From positions 10,731,001 through 10,795,000 of the forward strand of contig NC_134025.1 in assembly GCF_964204645.1 (NCBI RefSeq): a stretch of 64,000 bases of DNA, read 5' to 3'. Source of the stretch: Tubulanus polymorphus (lineage: Eukaryota; Nemertea; Palaeonemertea; Tubulaniformes; Tubulanidae). Below, piece by piece: positions 11,501-20,867 of the stretch. Numbering within the stretch: position 1 is the stretch's first letter; every line of letters starts with the position of its first letter. A program made the translations under genes and the position numbers. The notes beneath the pieces are model-generated. The model was not told the origin of the DNA. It ran no database searches and was given only the letters and a program-made list of their open reading frames with translations.

Positions 11501-14500
11501 AGAAATGATAAGTAAATCGGATTATTCGGTTAAATGGCGGATGTATACACGATGCGGAAGTCTGATATAAAAGTCAGACCCTGACGTGGGCATGCCGGTG
11601 GAATGACGAAGCTATCTACGATGTGTGTAGGGCAAGCGTGAATTTCATCAGCGGCTACAAGCGGTCAATATGAAAATGTGTAAACATATAATTTCAATAT
11701 TCAAACGTTTTAGAAAATATGTTTGATATAAGGAGTATGCAAGTTTCGTGAGATTAGCATTTTATAATAGCATAGCTGTCATATACGGCTCCGTGTCCTC
11801 TGATGGCATGTGTATTAGGTGACAATTCAATTCAATTCTTTATTGATCCTTATTACATTGAAATTCCGGGATAAAATTCCCAAATTCAATAAATACAAAT
11901 TTTATAATAAATTAATACAACATACATGACACATGGGTAATTCATACAGAACAACATAAGCATGTTATTTTAAATGACAATGTCTACTTCAACCCACCCA
12001 GACTCAAGACTCTAGGATATCGAGTGACAGCCAAACCCGTGGCCCGGGCCGGCTGGCTAGGCCACACGATATGCTCGAAGTCATGATGAAGCAGACATCA
12101 GAAGAGCTCTTTCTTCATCCATGGAGGCAATGAAGTTGCAAACCAGCTTAGAGGCATAAGTAAATGAAGTCGGTCGCAAGTTCGCGATCTATTATTGAGA
12201 ATTTTCAATAAAAAAATTTAAACCACTACTAGAGTCGAAGACCTGTATCATCTACCCAATCGCCAAATCTCATCATTCCCCAAATTTCTTAAAACTTCGA
12301 TTTCAAATTTGCAATTCCACATTAGCTAAGCCCAGAAATTCTACATTTTTTCCCCAGGCGTCAAATAATTTTCTAAAATTAATTTTCTTGTTTACATCTG
12401 CATGATGCTTGATTGATGTGCAGCATACTTACTCAGACATGCCCAACTCGGATCCAGGAATTTTTGATAGGGCGCCCATAATATCCGAGGCCAATTTTCT
12501 GAGCATCTATAGTGTTTCTAGAACAAAATGACCACCAAGTTTGGTGTAACTTTCTTAAGCCAGGCTTTGAAAATTTTATCTTGGCAAAAAATTGGGGGCC
12601 AAGGCCTCTTAGGCCTCCTTGGATTGCCCCTGCTTTCAATTAACTTGGACAAAAACTATTTTTGTAATTTCCTTTCTCATTTTCGTGGACCAATTTTGCC
12701 GTTGGACAAGTTTTACTGTATTGTATATTTGGCTTATTTTATTTACTGGTAATAGGAGCTCTTAATGTTCACTTCTATTGTGAAGGCTCATCTTCCTATT
12801 CGATTCTATGGTCGTTATTGATAGCGATGTAGTGATTATATCATGAATCATCGGTATCCCAAATGATTTTATTATTCTAGAAAGTTAGACAAAGTATTAG
12901 GGATAGTATCTAGTAAGGCCAATTTAGGCTACGGGTCCCTGATTTGACTTTTACCCAGGAGAGGAGAGAATATCATGCTTTACTCCACCCTGTATTGTTA
13001 AAACTGATCTAGAAAATGTGTTCCAGGGTACAGACTTTTAAAAGGGTGACTGTTATCTTTTTACGTGATATCATTGATGATAATAAATTTTCTGCAACAT
13101 TCTAAAGGTTAGAATTTCCTAGAACTTTCAAGTTAAACTCTCGAAGTATGTAGGCCCTAGCTTTTCGCTTCATCATTTGACCGATCATCAAACAATAAAG
13201 ATTTTTTGGGATTTCCTTATTTTGTCATTATTCTAAAAATCTGATGTTAAACTTTTTTTTCGAGATTTTTCTCATTATTGTAAAATATCGTGTGGCAGCT
13301 AAACGATAGCAATCACTTCATGCGTAGTTCACGCCCTGTGGTGGAAATGAAAATTTTTCTTTAGGGGACAAAGCGAAATCGTAAATGACCGTAATATTGG
13401 GACGATCTTGCGCCGCGAAACTAACTACGCGTCATCCGGGCAGGAAGTTTGCCTGTTTGCCGCCTTTTGTCTAGTCGTGGCCTTTCCTTGCGCTAAACAA
13501 GAGGTTGCTCCAACAAGTATCTCGACCATCGATCGCGGTAAGATAGATAACGGATGCGCGCGCGAGGACGGGGTATAAATTTCCACGACGGTCGGGTCGG
13601 TGTACCGATTTTGAATTAGTCGTCTCGCGCTATTGTCCGTGATCTACTGTCACCGCGCGCGTTAACAGCGGCGACGTCGTCGTCGATGACAGTTTCAATA
13701 TTGTCCCCTCATTAATCACAATACGCGGCGAGCACAATATCTCCTCGTCTCATACGACGACGAAATCAAGAATTTTCAATAAGTGTTCGAGTGATTAAGA
13801 TGGCGATGATTGCGATGCAGGTATGCGCGGAATGTCTCGCCGTCGCTCTCTCTCTCTCTCTCTTGCGCTGATCTTTACCGATCGCGGGAGCAGTATTACG
13901 ACGACGTTCGCCTCGGAGCGTCGTATGCGTGTGTATGTATCCGTTCTCTATCGTGTTGATCGATTATCTCCTATTAATTCAACACGGAATCGTCTTGTTA
14001 TTAGTCGATGTTTACAGCCGACGGTGACACGTCGGCCCCGGTATCGTCGCTATCGCGCTGCTATTAACCACCGCCGCCACCACTACCAGCGAGTCGATGT
14101 TGACTCTCTCTCTCTCTCGCGACTGACTAATTTCGCGGTTGCGACTACGACTGATTTCGAACTTTGAATCGTATTGACTCGCTCGATGCCTTTAAGGCGA
14201 CGGATACGTTGTTACGCTCACCTCGATTGATTGACAGCTCTCGGCCCTTTTCTGCCTTTTCCGTCTAAAAAACTAGCGCCACTGTACTATGGTATGATCA
14301 TTAATTGATAATTGATATTTGCTGTAATTCCTCTTTAATATCTCTTGTAGTCTACAGCTGATTGATGTTTGCATATTTTAGCATACAATTTTAGCATATT
14401 CTATTACTATATTCATATCTTAGATCAAGTCAAATTTTAGCAAAAGCCATGGCATTAATTTACTGAATGACTTTTTCTTTCTATAGGAATGTAAATTCGC

Positions 14501-17500
14501 CCCGGCGATATTAGAACCTGTAAAAAATTGGCAATTGACTGCGGCAATCAAAAAATTGCTTCCAACGCACCTACTCAAAACAATGCACAAACCAGATGGC
14601 GCTACAATGCACTCATAAGTTATACGTAGTGAAAATTAGTTCATTTTCAATGAACTTTGAACTGAATTTTAGGCTCCCAAATGGAAATGTTGTCAAACAA
14701 GTCATCAAATAGATATAAAATTGACGTTCCCAATAAGTGTATGGTAAAGTTTTATTAGAAATTTATTTACTAATGAGAAAAGTTGACTCAATTTTATTTG
14801 AAATGTGGAAGAAATTGAAGCGCGGTCAGTTTCAATAATGTATATTAGACGGTTCGCCAGAAAGCCAGCAGATTCATGTTAATGACCGAAAATGTCTAAT
14901 TAGCCGATTGCGTTAATATCCTATAAGTGTTACTACCTGTAGGTGTCATTAAAGGTGAATATGTGGTGACGAGTTTGAATCGCTTTGACGCAAAATGGCT
15001 ATGAATAAATATGCATCTTAATTGACAACCAAGTAAATATTATCAATATTGTTATTAAACAAATACGTTGCCACGCGACATTACAATTTATTACAAATAT
15101 ATGCATTTTAAAGCCCAACCCACACAGCACCGAAAAGACGTTTTTTCCTCGTGAAAAAACGTTTTCGATGTTTTTTGTTATGCCGTGGGGTTGGAGGCAA
15201 AACACAAAATGCTGAACCGAAAAACGTTTTTCACGAGCAAAAAGCGTTTTCTGAAAAACGTGTTTTCTGTTTCGGCGAAACACATATTTTTTCCCGTGTG
15301 CGTTGGGCTTAAGGACTTCATAAAAAATATTTTGGAGGAAGGGTCCATGCCGGAATTCTGCAAAAATGATAAATAGTACAATGTGATCAAAATTTTGATT
15401 AAGCATTATCGGGTGTGACTTTCGTGAATAAAATCTCATTTGGCTGCCTGGCAGCTGTTTTTATTCCGTGCGTGTCATTCGGTGAAGTATATTTATTACT
15501 AAGTATATACGTTGGGCTTCGTATTTCCCCACATTCCGAGATGTACGTGTTGTTGCCGAAACGAAAAATCATCACCGAGCGTAATCGAAGACTCGGCGTT
15601 GAAAGTTGTTTTTTAGTTTTCGTCGTGTTATCATAAGATCGTCGCGGAATTTTTCGTTCTTCCGTACGTCAACAACGAACTTTGTTTTAATTGCTACTTT
15701 TTTTCCATCGATTATATGAGCCAAAAATAAGCGCCTCGGGTACACCGCTTACACCGGTTCTATCCGTTCTTTAACTAGATTATCGCTAGATGACATGGCC
15801 GTCGGTGATTTCTAGAAGCGCGTCGTCCGAAAATACGGACGGATGAAATGTCAGCGACATCACCACGGGTCCGACAGATATGCATGGGTCAAATGTTGGA
15901 CGGGTCAAATGTTGGACCGATAATGAAAAATATGGATCTTTTGGAAATTCCAAAAATGTTTCTATTTTGTGGAAGAGATGGTCCAAAAACCGTAATAGGC
16001 ATTAAGTGCCAATTCTGTTTTTAGAATACATTAATGTACATGGATGCCTCTGATTTTTCAAATTTAATGGAAAAGGGTCCCAAGACTCCCTGCAAGGGGC
16101 TACGTGCCTACGGTGCTCGTCTTAGCGGAAACCCAATGTATGCCTTTTTTTTCCTCATGTCTGACCAATTTAGGATGTGTCACTGAATATAGCAGCATCG
16201 CCGGCTGAGTGGCTGATGGAAGCGTACTGCCAGAGGGGATTCCCTTGTCAGAAACCTTGTCTAGACTCAGTTTCTGCATTTATGGTAAATACGACAACTT
16301 CACTATCACAAAGTCCCCTTTATCCAGCGGTTAAATGTATTGGTTAAGATACTAAATATAAAATCCCTGTTTCAATCCCGGCAGGTGTGGCGTGTTTATA
16401 AGGGACACCAAATCAAAATAAATCAGACCAAATCTACCATCGGATTAATAACAATCCCTATTTTTAGATAAAAAAAAGAATGATACTTAATTATAATATC
16501 CGATTACTTCGTAGTTTTTACCAGTAGCTAAGAACTTTGTCCCCCTCCCCCGAAAAAAGATTGCTCCCGAGTGTACGTGTTAGTTTAGGGAGTTTTTTAA
16601 ATGGAAATTGACAATATTAGCAATATTTGAGAGCTTCGGTAAGAGTAACATCCCTGTTATTCTTGAGAAAACATTGATCTTATCGGATTGTGTTATTTTA
16701 TCCTATTACCAACTACGAAAGACAACAACATTCGGCGGAACAGCTATGCGCATAGTTTCGTCAGCGCGCGCTGTAGCCATAGTAAGCCGAAACACTCCCC
16801 GGGCGCGCGGCGCGCGTCGGGTTACCAAGAAAACCACGCTACGAGCACTACGACGCGACTACAATTCGGTCAGAACGGCGATGCCGGAATCGGTTACGGT
16901 ACTTCGTTTACGCGCTATCTGATGGTAAATAAAATAATCACGCCGCGTCTCCGACGACCATCGCACTCGTGTATATCGTACGACCATTTCGACGGTAAAA
17001 TTGACCCGCGATTTAAACGGTCGCGGCGCATCCGCCCGGATCGTTTTACGACTCCGAGCTTCTCGTTGAAGAAGTCTAGCGATGTTTTCGAAAGAAGCGA
17101 ATCTTCGGCTGGTGATGTCGAGAATGTTTGCGCTTGTAGGTAAAGAATGATGAACAGCCGATAGCAGTCATTCGTAGAATTATTGTCGGATTTCTGTGCA
17201 TGTTTATGCGGTTTCGTCGACTGCAGTTCTGTCATCTACACTGTATGAGCCATTTGTAAAATTCTCCTGCCTAAAATATTCGAAATTTGAAGTATCGGGA
17301 ATTTTAAAGCCACTTCTCCATCCTCGCTCGTGTGGATTTGTGCCTACATTTAACCATGGATGTGTAAACTAGGGTCTTGTTTATTCATCCATGATTTACT
17401 AGTAACGAACCATGCCCTGTTAGACCATGGAACTAAATTATTACAAGTCGCGACGGTTTACCCCGGGCCCGGGGCACGAGTCGGGTTCGAGTTAAATTTG

Positions 17501-20060
17501 TGCCTTATTAGAAAGAGCACATTAACATTACTTTATACTAAACAATGACCAAAGCTAAATGAGTCACTTTCGGAACCAGTTGCTATTCAGACGCAATAAT
17601 TTGACCCGTGCTAAAATTTGGCTCTGCCTGGTACGAAGTTATTGGTTGGGCCAAACTGACACGGGCCCATTTGACACCCATGCGAACCTAGTCTACGATT
17701 CAGGCATTTATCATGGTAGTGCAGTCTCAACGCCTTCAAGTTAAAATCTCTGCTTGGATTCTGTCGTCCCCTGTAAAACTGATGATATTTGATATTCAAA
17801 CTATGTACAACTGGGGCTTTTTGCGGTAAGCCCATTCTTCCTGCCATGTTGCGTAAATACTTTCATTGCGATAGTTACGTCAATGCAAAATATATTTAGA
17901 TATACTTTTGAGTACATGCATAAAACTCTTTCTTTCATCCTACTGTCTGGAAGCTTTCAACTATTCATTGGGGAACTCGTAAAAATTGTCATACATTTGA
18001 AACTCCTTGTAACCCTTCAGATGTAAACATTTATCGGTTATAACAAACCTTAATTTAACACAAATAGGAAATGAAATAGGACATGCTGGAGTGCATTATC
18101 AGTTATAACGAACATATTTTCTGGTCCCCCCTGAAGCTCGCTGTCACAGGCTTCTTCTGTACTTTCATTTTCTTTTTTTTTCCAGAAAAATCCTGCTGCA
18201 ATCATTAAAGTACGTGATGAAGTCAGAACGGAATGTGCTAAATATGGAGAAGTTCGAAAAGTTTCCGTCTATGACGTGAGTTTTTAGCTGTGCCTGGATA
18301 GAGTTCTGAGGGCTCACAGAACTACGGACACTGGCAGAAAGGGCCAAAATTTGCTTTTTGCCATAACAATGTCCAACGTGTTTCCTTTGTTTATTTGTTT
18401 GACATCATGATATTTATATATTATATCAAAAATACATGTGTTTTTGATTAGGCCTATATTAATGTCAGTTAAACTTGTGTAATGAAAAATTCTTTTTGAA
18501 GTACAATTTTTTCGAATCAATTCGGCACCATAAAAATCGTTGAGGAATTTTGTTGACATTTTTGACATTCAGTGATTCATTTGATCGATAACTATTTATT
18601 TGTTGATATTGTTGTTTTTCTGAATAGCATCACAAGGATGGTGTGGTGTCGGTGATTTTCAAAGAACCTGAAATGGCAGACGCGTGCATCCAGGGCATCA
18701 ATAAACGCATATTTTTAGGTAAGCTTTGGGATCGTGTTACAGTAGAACTCGCTAACGGCGATTCGAATTTTTCGATCTGGATTTTCACTCGATGAGATAT
18801 TTGATCCATTTAACCAATCAACCATATAAATTTTTATTCATAATTCGCATTTTACTTAATTTTACTTAATTCAGAGAAATCTAGGCTGTCCCTTAGTCAG
18901 TCCCTTAGTCAGTTCCTGTAGATAAACAGCGGTGTTGAGCTGTAGAAGCAAAAACATTTGAATAAAAAAAAAGCATTCGAATAAATGTTGTTAGAATCAT
19001 ATACGATGTTCTTGTGTATTGATTCTGATACAAAATTTCATTTTCTTCATTTGACAGGGTAGCTACTTACCGGTACCTTGAAATTTGGGAAAAGTTGGGG
19101 AATTTTCTTTTCCTTAGAGAAGTGAGGGAATAGTCGGGGGGAATGTTATAAAGCTAAAAATCAGGGATATGTCGGGGGGGAAATATGCTGAGATTGCTAG
19201 ATTGCACCTAAAATCGAACAATTTCTGTCTATTTTAGTAGTCTTTTAGATTACTGGTCTCACTCTCTTAAGCCCGGCGCACATGAGGCAATTTTCAGTCG
19301 CCGGTTGCTGCGACCGATTTTTGAGCAACCGTTGAGCAATCGATCGCTTGGTGTCGCCCGTGTGCTACCACTGGAGACGGAGAGGCGATTATATTTCCCA
19401 CCAAAAATCTTTATCATGTGACTTGTTAAGATGGCCACGCTACTTACCCGGGTGATGCCGTATTTGGAAGTATCACATGATAATTATTCGCTTACTCATT
19501 GGCTAGGTTGATGAGGTGATCGTTGCTTGGCATCTCCAGCTACCGCACACGAGCAACTCCCGAGCGATCGCCGAGCAATTTCTTGGCGACAAGCAATTTT
19601 CTGTCGCCCAATATCAAACATGTTTGATATTGGGCGACACGGAGCAATTCCTTTCGACAACGAGCAATCGCTGTCGCCCCTTGCCGCAGACGAGCGATTT
19701 TTTCATTCGACGCCGAGCAATTCAGGCGGTTGCTCGAGAATTGCTCGAAACTGTCGCCCGTGTGCGCCGGGCTTTATATCTCTTTTTTTGATGTATGTAT
19801 ACCCGTCCAATGCAAATATGTACGATTCGGTTCTTGCAGGTCGCGTGATAACCGCTGAAACTTGGGACGGTCAGACTAAGTATGACACCGGCGAAACGGA
19901 AGCGGATCGCGAGGCGAGACTGAAAAAATGGCAGACATTCTTGAACGAGTCGGATAATCAAGTCGACGCAGAATCGACGAAGACAACACCGGCGGCGGCA
20001 TCTGATGACGAAAAACCGAACGAAACAAAAGAACCGGAAAATTCAATTCCACAGGTATGA
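2573..20060 (+). CDS. HTATSF1: HTATSF1 / Tat-SF1 (CUS2) splicing factor, eight coding exons
   Basis: U2 snRNP-associated splicing factor homologous to human Tat-SF1 and yeast Cus2. Exons: 2573-2722, 3531-3951, 4379-4581, 6243-6409, 6769-6865, 18186-18275, 18628-18718, 19840-20060; all junctions are GT-AG with matching phases, giving 479 residues. Residues 13-50 hold the TYTDKDGTVFEWD block; exon 2 is acidic and Tyr-rich (YCRYYQYYYG). RRM1 is at about 200-285 (NVYVSGLP, then GRCCFIK). The second RRM, a U2AF-homology motif, is at about 335-415 with its signature R403-I404-F405; in Tat-SF1 this pocket binds SF3B1 ligand motifs. The tail is short and acidic compared with the long vertebrate one. 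The ATG directly follows an AG acceptor. The last exon may instead splice at 20054 (CAG|GTATGA) to 20632-20658, ending MADVVSGT (486 residues). Intron 5 is 11.3 kb. Confidence 0.9.
3231..3267 (-). repeat. Decayed relative of the hammerhead foldback centre
   Basis: On the minus strand: CTGATGA, TGGCT, an eleven-base loop, AGCT, GAAACAT. The spacing and sequence resemble the core of the repeats at 848-889 and 29533-29566, but stem II has shrunk to 4 bp and no foldback arms remain. It lies in HTATSF1 intron 1. Confidence 0.35.
4995..5198. repeat. Tandem repeat, three units of about 67 bp
   Basis: Units start at 4995, 5063 and 5129, each with TCTAG, a T run, a G run, and then TTTGATGTATGGTATTGG or a close variant. 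Units differ by a few bases, mainly in the length of the T and G runs. It lies in HTATSF1 intron 3. Confidence 0.85.
6973..7260. mobile_element. hAT-like miniature element, TIR CAGGGTGGCCAC, copy 1
   Basis: Starts CAGGGTGGCCACC and ends GTGGCCACCCT. Its interior (AAATCAGGGAA, AAATCAAACAGTT, GTTTTACGTGTTTGACTGT) matches 63565-63795 and partly 19055-19266. Termini of the CAGGG type are typical of hAT non-autonomous elements. The flanking 8-mers are too diverged to prove a target duplication. It lies in HTATSF1 intron 5. Confidence 0.6.
7625..7806 (-). CDS. Candidate unrecognised first exon inside HTATSF1 intron 5
   Basis: An antisense ORF starting at an ATG in good context (CAAAATGG). It has 60 codons and then a consensus-like donor AG|GTATCA at 7625. 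It is basic near the start (MDVKFKAQRVHEVLF) and otherwise featureless; I recognise no family. Joined in phase to an AG near 7472 it would run about 50 more codons to a stop near 7315, but that acceptor has a weak pyrimidine tract. It may equally be chance. Confidence 0.25.
8186..8327. mobile_element. Miniature element, TIR GGGGCCGGTTGCA, copy 1
   Basis: Starts CCAGGGGCCGGTTGCATAG and ends TGTGCATCTGGCCCCAG. The interior is a series of short self-complementary blocks (GACTTAAGAC, CTTAAGTC). It is nearly identical over most of its length to 41039-41185. Other elements with similar ends but different interiors occur at 36907, 43578, 44200 and 59817. Confidence 0.7.
8635..8664. repeat. Perfect 30-bp palindrome
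   Basis: CATGGACTCTAAAAC followed immediately by its exact reverse complement, with no loop. It stands alone in HTATSF1 intron 5; no matching copy was seen elsewhere in the window. Confidence 0.7.
8700..10490. other. HTATSF1 intron 5, no gene recognised
   Basis: Non-coding. The part 9480-9850 is richer in CpG than its surroundings and holds an octamer-like ATGCTAATCAAAA. It could be a regulatory block, but nothing proves this. A 93-codon ORF at 9172-9453 has no family signature. Confidence 0.3.
10494..10745. repeat. Diverged duplicated segment, copy 1
   Basis: Shares order and sequence with 14908-15111 plus 15313-15375: GTTAATATCCTA, ATGACGCA, a block around TTATCAAACAAATACGTTG, TTACAATTCATTAC, and GAATTCTGTAAAAAT. 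Identity is patchy, so the duplication is old or the segment is a dispersed repeat. The second copy is interrupted by a Harbinger-like element. Confidence 0.7.
11382..11444. repeat. Tandem duplication, two units of 31 bp
   Basis: GAAATGTTATATTGCATTGA continuing to ATATCATTAG occurs twice back to back with only a final base difference. HTATSF1 intron 5. Confidence 0.85.
11825..11910 (-). mobile_element. Probable 3' end of a minus-strand non-LTR element
   Basis: On the minus strand the sequence ends GGATCAATAAAGAATTGAAT followed by a further TGAAT-type unit, the short tandem tail expected at the 3' end of a retroposon. AT-rich sequence precedes it. No protein-coding remnant was recognised. The extent on the 5' side is unclear; the stretch to 12100 may belong to it. 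Confidence 0.45.
12440..12633. mobile_element. Possible decayed miniature element with GGATCCAGG / GGGGCAATCC ends
   Basis: CTCGGATCCAGGAATTT on the left and TTGGATTGCCCCTG on the right form an imperfect inverted pair. The left end resembles the element at 40784-41039. Two overlapping ORFs inside (12433-12639 minus, 12528-12752 plus) follow from the repeat, not from a gene. Confidence 0.35.
13400..13799 (+). promoter_or_regulatory. TATA promoter-like region inside HTATSF1 intron 5
   Basis: A CpG-rich stretch in an AT-rich intron. TATAAAT at 13574-13580 sits in a GC-rich context. A start site would be expected near 13605-13612, leaving a 5' leader of about 190 bases before an ATG at 13800. 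The arrangement of TATA box, CpG density, leader, ATG and splice donor is complete on the plus strand. Which gene it serves is unknown. Confidence 0.5.
13800..13820 (+). CDS. Seven-codon candidate alternative first exon (MAMIAMQ)
   Basis: ATG at 13800 follows the TATA-bearing region and codes MAMIAMQ before a donor CAG|GTATGC, phase 0. Two downstream acceptors on this strand are also phase 0: HTATSF1 exon 6 (18186), which would give a protein starting inside the UHM and lacking its first strand, and vestigial-like exon 2 (28508), which would keep the whole TDU domain. A third possibility is an unrecognised gene. No choice can be made from sequence alone. Confidence 0.35.
14440..14573. mobile_element. 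Short TIR element, family 1, copy 2 (5'-truncated)
   Basis: Matches 602-779 and 20886-21061 from GGCATTAATTTACTGAATGA to ATTGCTTCCAACGC. The CAGTGGCG end is missing or unrecognisable. Confidence 0.6.
14580..14845. repeat. Dispersed repeat shared with 57140-57345
   Basis: Both copies hold, in order, ACCAGATGG, GTGAAAAT.AGTTCATT, TTTTAGGCT, ACTAATGAGAAAA, and GAAATTGAAGC.CGGT. Identity is moderate. No termini could be defined and it does not code. Just after it, 14850-14878 matches one arm of the foldback at 34553-35009. Confidence 0.55.
14908..15375. repeat. Diverged duplicated segment, copy 2, split by a Harbinger-like insertion
   Basis: Second copy of 10494-10745. Similarity runs to about 15111, is broken by the 198-bp element at 15112-15309 and its target duplication, and resumes at 15313, ending GGAATTCTGCAAAAATGAT. 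Several ORFs reported across this stretch arise from the insert. Confidence 0.65.
15112..15309. mobile_element. PIF/Harbinger-like MITE, 198 bp, TSD TAA
   Basis: Ends AGCCCAACCCACAC and GTGTGCGTTGGGCT form an imperfect terminal inverted repeat. TAA lies on both sides (15109-15111, 15310-15312). The interior is rich in GAAAAACG and its complement. The related 504-bp element at 19270-19773 has the TSD TTA. A 3-bp TWA duplication is the PIF/Harbinger signature. Confidence 0.75.
16190..16400 (+). mobile_element. tRNA-derived SINE-like remnant
   Basis: GGCTGAGTGGCTGATGGAAG resembles a tRNA A box of the Leu/Ser type. GTTTCAATCCCGGCAGG at about 16369-16385 resembles a B box. Neither part folds into a proper tRNA. 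Probably one or two eroded SINE heads. Confidence 0.35.
16740..17145. other. CpG-rich island in HTATSF1 intron 5
   Basis: Strikingly CpG-rich (GCGCGCGGCGCGCG near 16803-16816) against an AT-rich background. It is open on both strands (151 codons plus at 16688-17143, 106 codons minus at 16915-17235), but the translations are Arg/Ser-rich without recognisable domains, as expected of GC-rich DNA. It may be regulatory or an undetected exon. Confidence 0.3.
19055..19266. mobile_element. hAT-like miniature element, truncated copy
   Basis: Starts CAGGGTAGCTACTTACCGG and shares TTGGGGAATTTTCTTTTCC, GCTAAAAATCAGGGA and GAGATTGCTAGAT with 6973-7260. The right terminus is missing; a Harbinger-like element begins immediately after. 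Confidence 0.55.
19270..19773. mobile_element. PIF/Harbinger-like MITE, 504 bp, TSD TTA
   Basis: Terminal inverted repeats AGCCCGGCGCACA and TGTGCGCCGGGCT, flanked by TTA on both sides (19267-19269, 19774-19776). The interior repeats GAGCAAT and TGTCGCC many times and has a perfect 38-bp palindrome (19602-19639) near its middle. It sits 66 bases upstream of the last main HTATSF1 exon, and ORFs reported across both are artefacts. No transposase. Confidence 0.85.
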
Positions 20061-20387
20061 CGAGGTGTAAAGAAATTTACGGCCTTTTTCCGAGCTTCGT
20101 CGCGATTTCAGTGCTCAGATACGCGAATGATTTTTTAGAACTTCTTTGATCGTAAAACAGCTAATCATAAACACTACAAAATTTGTATCCAAGTTGTTCA
20201 AGCTTGATTTTGACTTCCTTTCCAAAAGACATTCAGTCCGTAAGGGATGTCAAAATTTTACGGGGTGTCCGGTCCCCCACGGACACCCCCTATATCCGCT
20301 ACTGAGTATGCACATGTATTTCATTGCGTACTGTTAGTCAATTTAGAAATTTTCTAGATCGTCATGATGCCCCGTGTATTTACTAGT

Positions 20388-20393
20388 AATAAA
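20388..20393 (+). terminator. Possible HTATSF1 polyadenylation signal
   Basis: AATAAA about 330 bases after the stop at 20058. If the alternative last exon at 20632-20658 is used, this site lies in an intron and another signal must be used. Confidence 0.3.
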
Positions 20394-20867
20394 AATACTT
20401 TAGTACATATACCCATGCCATCACACGGAGATATCGGTAATTTGGCCTGGATCAGGCCTGAGTTAAATTTGGCCTGTGCCTGATAAAACTAGGGCCCATT
20501 TGCCACCTATGTGAACAGTTGTTCCAGGCCTAATATCGCATGGGCAACACACATTCACCGAACTTGCTTACAGGATGTCGTTGAGGCCAAGTATAGACTA
20601 GTAGAGTGAATTGCTAAATGGTTTATTTCAGATGGCAGACGTCGTCAGCGGAACCTGATAGTTCTAACAATACACTCAACACAAGAGTATATTAACAGTT
20701 GCTGTGCTACACCGCGAAAATATGATCTGCAGAAAAAAGTTCATGAACAATGCTTTTGAATTATTGTCGTTACAAAATGGTACGCGAAAAAGGCAGGTTT
20801 CGAACGTATAGTATTTGCAATGCGCCGGAAGAAACTAGTGAAAATATTTATATGCTATATTTATATA

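Noticed and set aside
14999-15439. 146-codon minus ORF and overlapping ORFs on both strands
   Set aside because: They lie across the Harbinger-like MITE at 15112-15309 and its duplicated flanks; inverted repeats often stay open on both strands.
16688-17143. 151-codon plus ORF
   Set aside because: Falls in a CpG-rich island where stops are rare; no domain and an antisense ORF of similar length. Kept only as an island of interest.
19516-19839. Upstream part of the 177-codon ORF that includes the last HTATSF1 exon
   Set aside because: Its first 100 codons are inside the MITE at 19270-19773; only the part from 19840 is exon.
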